From DASRHK01 sp963776465 (GTDB lineage: Bacteria > Pseudomonadota > Gammaproteobacteria > Nevskiales > Nevskiaceae): 64,000 nt of DNA. Each line of letters begins with the position of its first letter. Positions within the stretch are counted from its first letter, which is position 1. Of the stretch, positions 7,536 through 15,215 are shown piece after piece. Position numbers and translations under genes: made by a program. The notes beneath the pieces were generated by a model, which made no database searches, was not told the DNA's origin, and worked only from the letters and a program-made list of their open reading frames with translations. Where the stretch lies: assembly GCA_963776465.1 (NCBI GenBank), contig CAVZMV010000002.1, positions 930,001 to 994,000 on the forward strand. Direction: 5' to 3'.

Positions 7536-9213
7536 GGTTGTGAACTCGGTTCATCGAGATGATCTGCCATTGTTCGACGAAAACGTCATGATAGTGTTCG
7601 GCGGCCATACGCTTCTCTGCTTCGTCGAGCCAGCGCAACCATTTGTCCCCGAGCTTTCGGAACGCGACAAATTTTTCAGCGATCCGTGTAATCACCGCGT
7701 ACTTCGGATGATCCGTCCCGCGGGCGTTCTTCCCTGTCTCGCATGCAAGCTCGCGCATGGCGAGGGCTCGTAATGACGCCAGTTGCCAGACGTGATCGAA
7801 TGATTCCAAGTCCCTATTCGATTCGCAGAACAAGCAGGCTCCCGCGGTTAGGCAGTCGGGTTTGGGGGCATGTTGGTCAGCGTTGGGCTGCAACTTGGGT
7901 TGCTGGGTTGCGCATCCACCCGGGCCGGCGGCAGGCGTAAGCATTCGCTTGGTCCCGCGCCAAAAGTGCGTTATTTCGACCAAGGCCTTTTGGTGGCTCA
8001 TGTGTCTGTACCGGCCGTCAAAAACCCCCGGCGTGTTTTGGAGAAAATCGGGACCACGCCCTGCTTGGTTTCGCTCCATCCAGTTTCCGGAAGATTTTCG
8101 CAACACACCTGGACTGAAATAGGGTTGTCCCAACTCTTTGCAGAGCTCTCGGAGCCGCAGAAAGAGCGCGCTCTCACTGTTCCCCTGCCGCGGCCTTACA
8201 AAGGGAAACAAGAGCCCTTTTGGGTCGAGTCCGAATAGTTCGTTACGCCATGAGAGGTAAGTATTGAAGTGCTTGCGGAACTCAGGATAAACGGAAAAGA
8301 CGACCTCCTTATTTGCGCGCCCCTTGAAAGCGGTCATCTCCACCATGCCGTCTCTTGAGTGATAGCGCCATTTTTCGTTGCGCAGCTTGCGCGCCGGAGC
8401 TCGATTGGCGCCGGTTTGTTGCACGAAGATGTGGAACTCGGCGTCGAGACGAAGGTTTACAAGCGGAGACCTATGGCGCTTCCAGATTGCGAGGTCGTTC
8501 GACAACTGATGAATTCTGGCTTGTCGGACCGATGGACGCGCATTTTTCTTCGGCTTCCGAAGGCTGCAAGCCAACTCATGTTTGCGACCCTCGGAAAAAT
8601 GGAGCACGACCGGAATTGGGCCGCGCACGGTTTCGACGGACAGCGCGCTTGTGATCTCCCGCAGAAATCTGACGAACTCAAAAACCTCCTGAAGTCCGCT
8701 CTTCTCGGACTTCTGAGAAAGTTGGTTCGGTGGGGATCGCAGCTTCGCACGACCTAGTAGCGCGCGAGATTGCATTCCGAGCGCCGGTGCGAGACTTTGG
8801 GCTATCGAAGCGCACGTTCCGTAGACTGTCTCCCGCTTGTGGCGGAGGCGACGCTGGTGGTCGACAAAGCGACAAAACAGGGCCACCGCGTTGTGGATTG
8901 TCGGCGATTCTCCATGAGTGCCGAGTCGATCGGCAAACGTGTAGAACTTGCGGATGTTCCGGACGTGCGCACGCGTGGAGAACAGGCTTCCACCTGCGAC
9001 CAGCTTAGCTACGAATGTTTCGTGGAGGCCCTCAACCAGGGGTAGACGCGCACGAAGCAACGGCCCTAACCGTCCGCCTTCAGCGGCACTTTGGAACTCG
9101 GTCGAGCGCGCTCTTGCGCCGCCTCTGAAGAGCAGAGGTTTCAGGTCTAGTGGGTGTTCGTTCGGCCCATACGTTGCCGAAGGGAACGTCAGGTCGGGCA
9201 ATGGTTCAGGCAT
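7522..9213 (-). CDS. Tyrosine-recombinase-like protein with degenerate active site, second of trio
   Basis: 563 residues. The region ~255-420 follows the tyrosine recombinase fold but key positions are altered: an Arg-I candidate in QTGANRAPARKL, a Lys in FKGRANKEVVF, then SPGVLRKSSGNW where the usual H-x-x-R box keeps Arg but lacks the His, and DGRYRHMSHQK as the only Tyr candidate. The C-terminal part has a Cys cluster (PDCLTAGACLFC) resembling that of the third protein. I infer a structural or DNA-bridging partner, possibly inactive alone. It overlaps the first gene by 8 bp and the third by 14 bp, so all are translated as one unit. The family call rests on gene context plus partial motifs. 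Confidence 0.7.
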   Translation of the reverse strand: MPEPLPDLTFPSATYGPNEHPLDLKPLLFRGGARARSTEFQSAAEGGRLGPLLRARLPLVEGLHETFVAKLVAGGSLFSTRAHVRNIRKFYTFADRLGTHGESPTIHNAVALFCRFVDHQRRLRHKRETVYGTCASIAQSLAPALGMQSRALLGRAKLRSPPNQLSQKSEKSGLQEVFEFVRFLREITSALSVETVRGPIPVVLHFSEGRKHELACSLRKPKKNARPSVRQARIHQLSNDLAIWKRHRSPLVNLRLDAEFHIFVQQTGANRAPARKLRNEKWRYHSRDGMVEMTAFKGRANKEVVFSVYPEFRKHFNTYLSWRNELFGLDPKGLLFPFVRPRQGNSESALFLRLRELCKELGQPYFSPGVLRKSSGNWMERNQAGRGPDFLQNTPGVFDGRYRHMSHQKALVEITHFWRGTKRMLTPAAGPGGCATQQPKLQPNADQHAPKPDCLTAGACLFCESNRDLESFDHVWQLASLRALAMRELACETGKNARGTDHPKYAVITRIAEKFVAFRKLGDKWLRWLDEAEKRMAAEHYHDVFVEQWQIISMNRVHNHAST

Positions 9214-10516
9214 CTGAAGCGGCTTCGAGCTCGGTGGTTACGATGCCGAACGTCTCTCGTGTAAAGCGGTCCGCCAGTTGAGCTCGCTCCTTTCTGTCTT
9301 GTACGAATCGGATGTAGCGCCACGTCGTTGCTTCTTGGGCGTGGAGCAAGACTTCCATGAGAAAGGCGACTGCTTCGCGGATGCGACCGAGCTGTACGCC
9401 GATTTCGGCGAACGATGTGGCAAAAGAGGCTCGCGTACAGTGGAACCTGAACCCCTCCATATCTACGCCCTGTACCCGAGCGACCCGCCGCAGGGTAGCC
9501 ATCGCGCTATTAACGATGGAACTCCTGTTAAGTCCGACAGCGGCGAATCGACGCCCCGTTGCAGTAAGGAACAGAACATCTTTGTCTTGGGGGCGTGCCA
9601 GCCGTTCGCGCTGCATGCGCCGTCGGCTATTCGCGTATTCAAGCAACTCATCGCGCAACTGCGCTGCGATTATCGTCCTCCCGCTCTTTCCGAATTTTGT
9701 TGCAACGGGTGGATTTGCCGCGGGGCCGATCGAGAGCATTAGGACTTGCTCTGAGCCTTCAATCGCCTCCGCTTTTTCCAACGTCTGGATCTTGAGATCG
9801 GCAATCGAGCCAAGACGCATGCCCGTGTTGAACCCGAGCCACAGCATGTAATACAGCTCGATCGATGCATGTTCTTTGGCTAACCGCAGGATCTCGCCCT
9901 GTTTGGCGGCGCTGACCGGCCACGCGCCGTCTTCGAGGCGTCTGTCCGCCGCGCCGCTGGGACTCGGGTTGGAGATTGCAAGCGCGCTGGACACGATGCG
10001 CTTTGGATATGGGAAGCCTTGCGAGTCGTACAAGCGGATGGTCTTTTCGGCCATTTCCAACTCCGCATGTCTGATCAGCCCAGCAACCAGTCCCCACCGA
10101 TAGAAGTTCAAGACCACACGAATCCGCGCTGCGGCCGTGGATCGCTCCAACGTTCCTGCTTCCGCTCTATTGACCAACGCGCCCCGGTATCTGACTAGGC
10201 AGCGCTCACTTCTCTTGATTGGCCAATGTCGCCAATCGGTCTCAGTTTCTTCCAACCAGTTGGCATAGGCATGAAGGGCCGTGCACTCGTGATGCAGCGT
10301 TCTGACGTCTAAATCCGCACTCAAGACAAGGTCGGCCCTGGAGTAGAGATAGTCGTTAGCCTCTCCCCATGGTTGTCCGGTCTTCCAGAAAATTACAGGG
10401 AAGCCGTCGACCCTCCCAGGCCGCACTTTGAAGACGAGTTTCTTGTCCTTGTCGTCTTCGTCGTCCGAAAGGCTGCACGATTTTGGTATCAGCGTGATCG
10501 CAGCGGTCTTGGCCAA
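9206..10516 (-). CDS. Tyrosine recombinase (integrase), first of trio
   Basis: 436-residue site-specific recombinase. The N-terminal ~200 residues include a core-binding (SAM-like) domain. The catalytic domain shows Arg I in GFNTGMRLGSIADLK, Lys in TKFGKSGRT, box II FRFHCTRASFATSF (H-x-x-R), a following His in LLHAQEATTW and the Tyr nucleophile in WRYIRFVQ. All canonical residues are present. The start is TTG 10516, supported by the strong Shine-Dalgarno GGGAGG 4-5 bp upstream. It lies about 77 bp from the point where the neighbouring methyltransferase is interrupted, as expected for an integrase at the end of its element. It is the first gene of an overlapping four-gene unit. Confidence 0.88.
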   Translation of the reverse strand: MAKTAAITLIPKSCSLSDDEDDKDKKLVFKVRPGRVDGFPVIFWKTGQPWGEANDYLYSRADLVLSADLDVRTLHHECTALHAYANWLEETETDWRHWPIKRSERCLVRYRGALVNRAEAGTLERSTAAARIRVVLNFYRWGLVAGLIRHAELEMAEKTIRLYDSQGFPYPKRIVSSALAISNPSPSGAADRRLEDGAWPVSAAKQGEILRLAKEHASIELYYMLWLGFNTGMRLGSIADLKIQTLEKAEAIEGSEQVLMLSIGPAANPPVATKFGKSGRTIIAAQLRDELLEYANSRRRMQRERLARPQDKDVLFLTATGRRFAAVGLNRSSIVNSAMATLRRVARVQGVDMEGFRFHCTRASFATSFAEIGVQLGRIREAVAFLMEVLLHAQEATTWRYIRFVQDRKERAQLADRFTRETFGIVTTELEAASDA

Positions 10517-10562
10517 AGCTCCTCCCTGCGGGCGGCTTTGTCCATACTACCACGACATGCCC

Positions 10563-11462
10563 TTAGTGGACAGTCATCGAAGATAGGCCTGTAAGCCAGT
10601 TATCGTCTGCGTACTGCACCACGTCCAGGAACGGCGGCGAGGTCACCGTCAGGCGCACGCTGCGATCGGCAATGGCGGACGTGTCGCGCGCATCGCAAAC
10701 CAGGAAGCGCGCCCTGGCACCGGCGAGGCGCTCCCGCTCGTCTGCGGAAACGGATTTCAGCAGCGCGCTGGTCTTGCGCAGGATCAGCCCGCGCGTGTCG
10801 CGGTACTCCGGCGTTTGCCCGCGCCGCTGGTTGATGCGCCGCTGCGCGTCGGCGCCGACCGCCTGGTTCGGCGGAAACGTGTAGACCGAGAAGAAGCCTG
10901 GCGAGTGACCGGTCAGGCGATTGGTCGCCACCATCCTGATCCAGCGATCGAGCGCGTCCTCGTCGCCGGATTCACCGCGCTGCGCCAGATAGGCGCGCAG
11001 CGACGTGATCTCCGCGAGCGTGTCCGGGTGATAGAACATCGACAGGTCAATGTCGGGTGCGAGGTCCGTTCGCATCGGAATCGCGGACAGCCGCTCGGCG
11101 ACGTCGTCGAGCGTCGGCGGCTCCAGCCGTGGCCGCGCCAGGATGCGCGAGAGCGGGTTGATGTCGTTGGCGATCACCCGTCGGCCCAGGAGCGCCGCTT
11201 CCAGGGCCGTCGTGCCCCGGCCGCTGAAGGGGTCGTAGACCACGTCGCCGGGCGAGGTCAGCCGCTCGATGAAGAAGCGCGGCACCTGCGGCTTGAAGCA
11301 GGCGCGATACGAGATCTCGTGCAGCGGATGGGCGTCGCGCTGCTTTGCGGTCCAGAACTCGTTGACGTAAACCGGCATCAGCCCGCTGGCCATCGGCCGC
11401 ATCTCGCAGACGGTCGCGCGCCCGAAATCGCTGAAGCCCCGCAGCTGCTCGTGCAGCCTCAT
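10563..11462 (-). CDS. Beta-class DNA methyltransferase, C-terminally truncated by island insertion
   Basis: Adenine-N6/cytosine-N4-type methylase, about 299 residues as it stands. The SAM/FxG motif comes first (VVYDPFSGRGTTALEAALLG, then IANDINPLS) and the catalytic SPP motif comes late (TVTSPPFLDVVQYADDNWL), giving the beta-class order. In relatives I know, DNWL continues (RCWF...) for another ~80-100 residues; here it is followed by TGLSSMTVH and a stop, so the end is lost at about 10,593. The start ATG 11462 has GGAGG 7 bp upstream and overlaps the lrp-like stop (ATGA). The truncation keeps the SPP motif but removes downstream fold elements, so it is probably inactive. Confidence 0.8.
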   Translation of the reverse strand: MRLHEQLRGFSDFGRATVCEMRPMASGLMPVYVNEFWTAKQRDAHPLHEISYRACFKPQVPRFFIERLTSPGDVVYDPFSGRGTTALEAALLGRRVIANDINPLSRILARPRLEPPTLDDVAERLSAIPMRTDLAPDIDLSMFYHPDTLAEITSLRAYLAQRGESGDEDALDRWIRMVATNRLTGHSPGFFSVYTFPPNQAVGADAQRRINQRRGQTPEYRDTRGLILRKTSALLKSVSADERERLAGARARFLVCDARDTSAIADRSVRLTVTSPPFLDVVQYADDNWLTGLSSMTVH

Positions 11463-11935
11463 TGCTTGCTTGACCTCCATCCGAAGCCCTCGTCCGCCTT
11501 GACCGATTCCAGCACAAGGCTGGACCGCAGGTCTTTCACGCCCGGCAGGCCGATCAGCGTGTGCATGGTGAAGTCGGAGAAGGCCTTGAGATCGGCGACG
11601 AACACGTGCAGCAGGAAATCCAGGTCGCCGGTCATGACGTAGCAGGCGCGGATCTCGGGCAGGCGACGCACGGAAGCCTCGAAGCTTTCCGCGACGTCCT
11701 TGGATTGCCGCTCGATGCGCACCTGGATGAACGCCTGGATCTGCAACCCCAGCTTCTCCGGATCCAGCCGCGCTGCGTAGCCTGCGATGACGCCGCGCTC
11801 CTCGAGTTTCTTCACGCGACGCAGGCAGGCCGTCGGCGACAGGGACACCTTGTCCGCCAGCGTGATGATCGCCAGGCGGCCGTCGCGCTGCAGCTCGCGC
11901 AGGATGCGCAGGTCGGTGCGGTCGAGCTCAGTCAC
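11459..11935 (-). CDS. Lrp/AsnC-family transcriptional regulator
   Basis: 158 residues. N-terminal winged HTH (TELDRTDLRILRELQRDGRL, LSPTACLRRVKKLEERGVI) and a C-terminal AsnC/RAM ligand-binding domain (~65-150: IQAFIQVRIERQS, ACYVMTGDLDFLLHV, LRSSLVLESVKADEG). The start is taken as GTG 11935 because upstream codons do not fit the family. It is divergent from phhA with ~140 bp of AT-rich DNA containing dyads between them. Such regulators usually sense aromatic or branched amino acids; control of phenylalanine/tyrosine catabolism is the natural inference, PhhR being absent here. Its end overlaps the truncated methylase start. Confidence 0.88.
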   Translation of the reverse strand: MTELDRTDLRILRELQRDGRLAIITLADKVSLSPTACLRRVKKLEERGVIAGYAARLDPEKLGLQIQAFIQVRIERQSKDVAESFEASVRRLPEIRACYVMTGDLDFLLHVFVADLKAFSDFTMHTLIGLPGVKDLRSSLVLESVKADEGFGWRSSKQ

Positions 11936-11940
11936 GCAGT

Positions 11941-11996
11941 AATTCTCTATTAATAGCGCAAACCATAGTGAATAATGCCACAAATATCGATTATTA
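11941..11996. promoter_or_regulatory. AT-rich divergent control region with dyads (Lrp-type operator)
   Basis: An AT-rich island in otherwise GC-rich DNA between the lrp-like gene and phhA. It contains the perfect palindrome CTATTAATAG (11947-11956) and an inverted pair AATAAT (11971-11976) / ATTATT (11990-11995) spaced 13 bp. Lrp/AsnC proteins bind degenerate AT-rich dyads in phased arrays, so this is the likely binding and promoter region for both genes. No canonical -35/-10 pair could be assigned with confidence. Confidence 0.5.
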
Positions 11997-12075
11997 CGCG
12001 GTAAAACGGAGCAAGTCGCCGACGGCTGCGGGATAGCATGGTTGCAACGACTCTTCCAAAGGGCGGAGGACACCG

Positions 12076-12931
12076 ATGTTCGGCGCCAACACCAGCGGTT
12101 CCCTGCGCGGCGACTACTCCCGCGCGCGCAAGGACTTCACCATCGACCAGGACATGCGCCTCTACAGCGCCGACGATCAGGCGATGTGGCGCAACCTCTA
12201 CAGCCGCCAGTCGCGCATCGTCCAGGGCTACGCCTGCGCCGAGTTCCTCGACGGCCTGAAGCTCCTCAACGCGGCCGACCGCATCCCCCAGCTCGAGCGC
12301 ATCAGCGATGCGCTGCACGCCCGCACCGGCTGGCGTCTGGCCGCGGTCCCGGGCTTCATCCCCGACGTCGCGTTCTTCCAGCACCTGTCCGAGCGCCGCT
12401 TGCCGGTGACCGTCTGGCTGCGCAAGCCCGAGGAGATGGATTACCTGGTCGAGCCGGACATGTTCCATGACTTCTTCGGGCACGTGCCGATGCTGTTCCA
12501 CCCGGTGTTCGCCGATTACGTGCAGCTCTACGGCAAGCGCGGACTCGAGGCTGCGGGCGACAACGCGTTGCCGCTGCTGGCGCGCCTGTACCTGGTACAC
12601 CGTGGAGTTCGGGCTGATCGACACCGCCGAGGGTCTGCGCACGTTCGGCTCCGGCATCATCTCGTCCGCTGGCGAAACGCCGTTCTCGCTGACCAGCACC
12701 GAGCCGCATCGGGTGCGCTTCGAGCTCACGCGGGTCATGCGCACGCGCTACATGATCGACGACTTCCAGAAGACCTACTTCGTGGTGCGCTCGCTAGAGG
12801 AGCTGCATCGCGCGGTCGCTGACGACCTGCGTCCGGTCTATCAGAGGATCGCCGGAGCGACCGAGCTGGATCCCGCCTGCGTCTATCCGGGTGACGAGCT
12901 GGTCGCGCCGCTGTCCAAAGCTGCAGCCTGA
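12076..12931 (+). CDS. phhA: Phenylalanine 4-monooxygenase (frameshifted)
   Basis: Converts phenylalanine to tyrosine with tetrahydropterin and non-haem iron; first step of this operon's pathway. The start ATG 12076 has GGAGGA 6 bp upstream. Iron ligands are visible in MFHDFFGHVPML (two His), with the Glu in YTVEFGLIDT. The frame is broken: the sequence reads CTGTACCTGGTACACC where LYWYTVEFG requires one C fewer, so an extra base lies at 12591-12592 and the protein continues in the next frame to 12931. Restored length is about 284 residues, normal for bacterial PhhA. No phhB (pterin dehydratase) is adjacent. The insertion beside GTAC matches four other frameshifts in the window and is probably a sequencing error. 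Confidence 0.88.
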
Positions 12932-12997
12932 AAGGCTGAAGCGTCACCGCTCGCAGGTTCGACGGCCCCGCCGGCTTGGCATAACCTCCTTGACCTC

Positions 12998-14074
12998 ATG
13001 AAAAGCAAAGACCAAAACCCGCTGGGCACTGACGGCTTCGAGTTCGTCGAGTTCACCGCACCGACACCGCAAGGCATCGAGCAGCTGCACAGGCTCTTCG
13101 ACCTGCTCGGGTTCGTCGCCGTGGCCAAGCACCGGAGCAAGAACGTCACGCTCTTCCGCCAGGGCGACATCAACTTTCTGGTCAACGCGACGCCGTACAC
13201 GCACTTCCACCAGTTCGCGGTGGCGCATGGACCCTGCGCGTGCGCGATGGCATGGCGCGTGAAGGATGCCGTCAAGGCGTACGAATACGCCGTGAGCCAG
13301 GGCGCGGTCCCGTTCGACGCCAAGCCGGGCTTCATGGAGCTGCGCCTGCCGGCGGTCTACGGCATCGGCAACAGCGTGCTGTATTTCGTCGATCGATACG
13401 GCGGCGAGCGCTCGATCTACGACGTCGACTTCCGTTTCTTCGACAAGGTCGACCCCAAGCAGCCGGGCATGGGCCTGACCGAGCTCGATCACCTGACGCA
13501 CAACGTCGAGCGCGGCAACATGGACATCTGGTCCGGCTTCTACGAGAAGATCGCCAACTTCAAGCAGATCCGCTATTTCGACATCGAGGGCAAGCAGACG
13601 GGCCTGTTCTCCCGCGCCATGACCTCGCCGTGCGGCAAGATCCGCATCCCGATCAACGAGAGCGCGGACGACAAGTCGCAGATCGAGGAATTCCTGAAGC
13701 AGTACCGGGGCGAGGGCATCCAGCACATCGCGCTCGCCACCAAGGACATCTACAAGACGGTGGAAGCGCTGCGCGCGCGCGGCGTGGAGTTCATGGACAC
13801 GCCGGACACCTACTACGACAAGATCGACGAGCGCGTGAAGGGCCACACCGAGGTCGTGGCGCGGCTCAAGGCGCTGCGGATCCTCATCGACGGCGCGCCG
13901 CAGGAAGGCATCCTCCTGCAGATTTTCACCAGCACGGTCATCGGCCCGATCTTCTTCGAGATCATCCAGCGCAAGGGCAACGAAGGCTTCGGCGAGGGCA
14001 ATTTCAAGGCGCTGTTCGAATCGATCGAGGAAGACCAGATCAAGCGCGGGGTGTTGAAAGGCGAGACTGCCTGA
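12998..14074 (+). CDS. hpd: 4-hydroxyphenylpyruvate dioxygenase
   Basis: 358 residues; converts 4-hydroxyphenylpyruvate to homogentisate using Fe(II) and O2. Two VOC-type modules. The iron ligands of the C-terminal module can be placed: His in ELDHLTHNVERGNM, His in GIQHIALATKDIY, Glu in PIFFEIIQRKGNEGFGEGNF. The latter ends in the characteristic GFGEGNFKALFESIE motif. The N-terminal module carries FHQFAVAHGPCACAMAW. It follows phhA by 66 bp and precedes hmgA by 1 bp. The aminotransferase linking tyrosine to this step is not in the window. Intact frame and expected length. Confidence 0.95.
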   Translation: MKSKDQNPLGTDGFEFVEFTAPTPQGIEQLHRLFDLLGFVAVAKHRSKNVTLFRQGDINFLVNATPYTHFHQFAVAHGPCACAMAWRVKDAVKAYEYAVSQGAVPFDAKPGFMELRLPAVYGIGNSVLYFVDRYGGERSIYDVDFRFFDKVDPKQPGMGLTELDHLTHNVERGNMDIWSGFYEKIANFKQIRYFDIEGKQTGLFSRAMTSPCGKIRIPINESADDKSQIEEFLKQYRGEGIQHIALATKDIYKTVEALRARGVEFMDTPDTYYDKIDERVKGHTEVVARLKALRILIDGAPQEGILLQIFTSTVIGPIFFEIIQRKGNEGFGEGNFKALFESIEEDQIKRGVLKGETA

Positions 14075-14075
14075 C

Positions 14076-15215
14076 ATGTCTCGCAAGTACATCTATCGAC
14101 CGCACGTGGAAGGCCAGGCGTCACGCCAGGCGCACGCCGACCTTCCGGAAGGCACCTACGAGCGCGAACTGGGCAAGGAAGGTTTCTTCGGCCCGGCCTC
14201 GCACATGTATCACCCGCAGCCGCCGACGGCATGGACTTCCTGGGAGGGGCCGCTGCGGCCGCGCGCCTTCGATTGCCTGAAGCTCGCCGCGGGTGCGCCG
14301 TCGCCGTGGGATGCGACCGAGCTGCTGTTCAACGCCAACGTGCGCGTGCGCTACTGGGTATGTCCGAAATCGATGGATCACCTCGTGCGCAACGCAGACG
14401 GCGACGAGCTGCTGTTCGTCCACGCCGGCAGCGCGCACCTGTTCTGCGACTACGGCCATCTGGCGCTCCAGGCGGGCGATTACGTCGTGCTGCCGCGTGG
14501 AACCATGTGGCGGCTCGACTGCAAGCAGCCGGTGACGCTGCTCCTCATCGAGGCGACCAACGGCAGCTACCAGCTGCCCGAGAAAGGGCTGGTCGGGGAG
14601 CACGCGATCTTCGATCCGGCGATGCTCGACATCCCGGCGATGGACCCGGCATTCAAGCTGCAGCAGCGCGGCAAATCGACCACACGCGCCTGGCAGGTCA
14701 AGGTCAAGCGCCGCAACCAGATCTCCACCGTCACCTATCCGCACAATCCGCTCGACGCGCTCGGCTGGCACGGCAACCTGCATCCGGTGCGGATCAACGT
14801 CAAGGACATCAGGCCGCTGATGTCGCACCGCTTCCACGTGCCGCCCTCGGCGCACACCACGTTCGTCGCCAACCGGTTCGTGGTCTGCACCTTCGTGCCG
14901 CGCCCGTTCGAGACGGACCCGGGCGCGATCAAGGTGCCGTTCTTCCACAACAACGACGACTTCGACGAGGTGCTGTTCTATCACGCGGGCGATTTCTTCT
15001 CGCGCGACAACATCCACCCCGGCATGATCACGCTGCATCCGTGCGGCTTCACCCACGGGCCGCACCCCAAGGCGCTGACCAAGATGCACAAGCAGGAAAA
15101 AGCCGGCACCGACGAGTACGCGGTGATGATCGACGCGCGCGATGCGCTCGAGGTTGCTCCGGCTGCCGCGGGCGTGGAGTGGGCCGACTACCACCGATCC
15201 TGGCAAGGGAAATGA
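14076..15215 (+). CDS. hmgA: Homogentisate 1,2-dioxygenase
   Basis: 379-residue cupin-fold ring-opening dioxygenase producing maleylacetoacetate. Seen: the N-terminal YERELGKEGFFGPASHMYH, the first cupin HAGSAHLFCDYGHL, and the metal-site region DEVLFYHAGDF, HPGMITLHPCGFTHGPHP, which carries the conserved His/Glu ligands. It belongs to the shorter bacterial form (about 380 residues, versus about 430 in pseudomonads). It starts 1 bp after the hpd stop, and its own stop overlaps the start of the S9 peptidase gene (ATGA), so translation is coupled. Confidence 0.93.
   Translation: MSRKYIYRPHVEGQASRQAHADLPEGTYERELGKEGFFGPASHMYHPQPPTAWTSWEGPLRPRAFDCLKLAAGAPSPWDATELLFNANVRVRYWVCPKSMDHLVRNADGDELLFVHAGSAHLFCDYGHLALQAGDYVVLPRGTMWRLDCKQPVTLLLIEATNGSYQLPEKGLVGEHAIFDPAMLDIPAMDPAFKLQQRGKSTTRAWQVKVKRRNQISTVTYPHNPLDALGWHGNLHPVRINVKDIRPLMSHRFHVPPSAHTTFVANRFVVCTFVPRPFETDPGAIKVPFFHNNDDFDEVLFYHAGDFFSRDNIHPGMITLHPCGFTHGPHPKALTKMHKQEKAGTDEYAVMIDARDALEVAPAAAGVEWADYHRSWQGK

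Larger units (their letters stand above)
5117..10593 (-). mobile_element. Recombinase-trio module marking the right end of a genomic island
   Basis: Three tyrosine-recombinase-like genes (436, 563 and 667 residues) and a small HTH/coiled-coil gene, all overlapping by 8-14 bp. The right boundary is inferred at about 10,593, where the methyltransferase frame changes abruptly into about nine unrelated residues and a stop, and where base composition steps up to the right. The left boundary was not found: no direct copy of the junction sequence is visible in 1-5,100, so the island probably continues past base 1. The arrangement recalls RIT elements (recombinases in trio), Tn554 tnpABC and gamma-mobile-trio systems; which it belongs to needs a homology search. 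Probable cargo is the low-GC block to the left. Confidence 0.7.
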
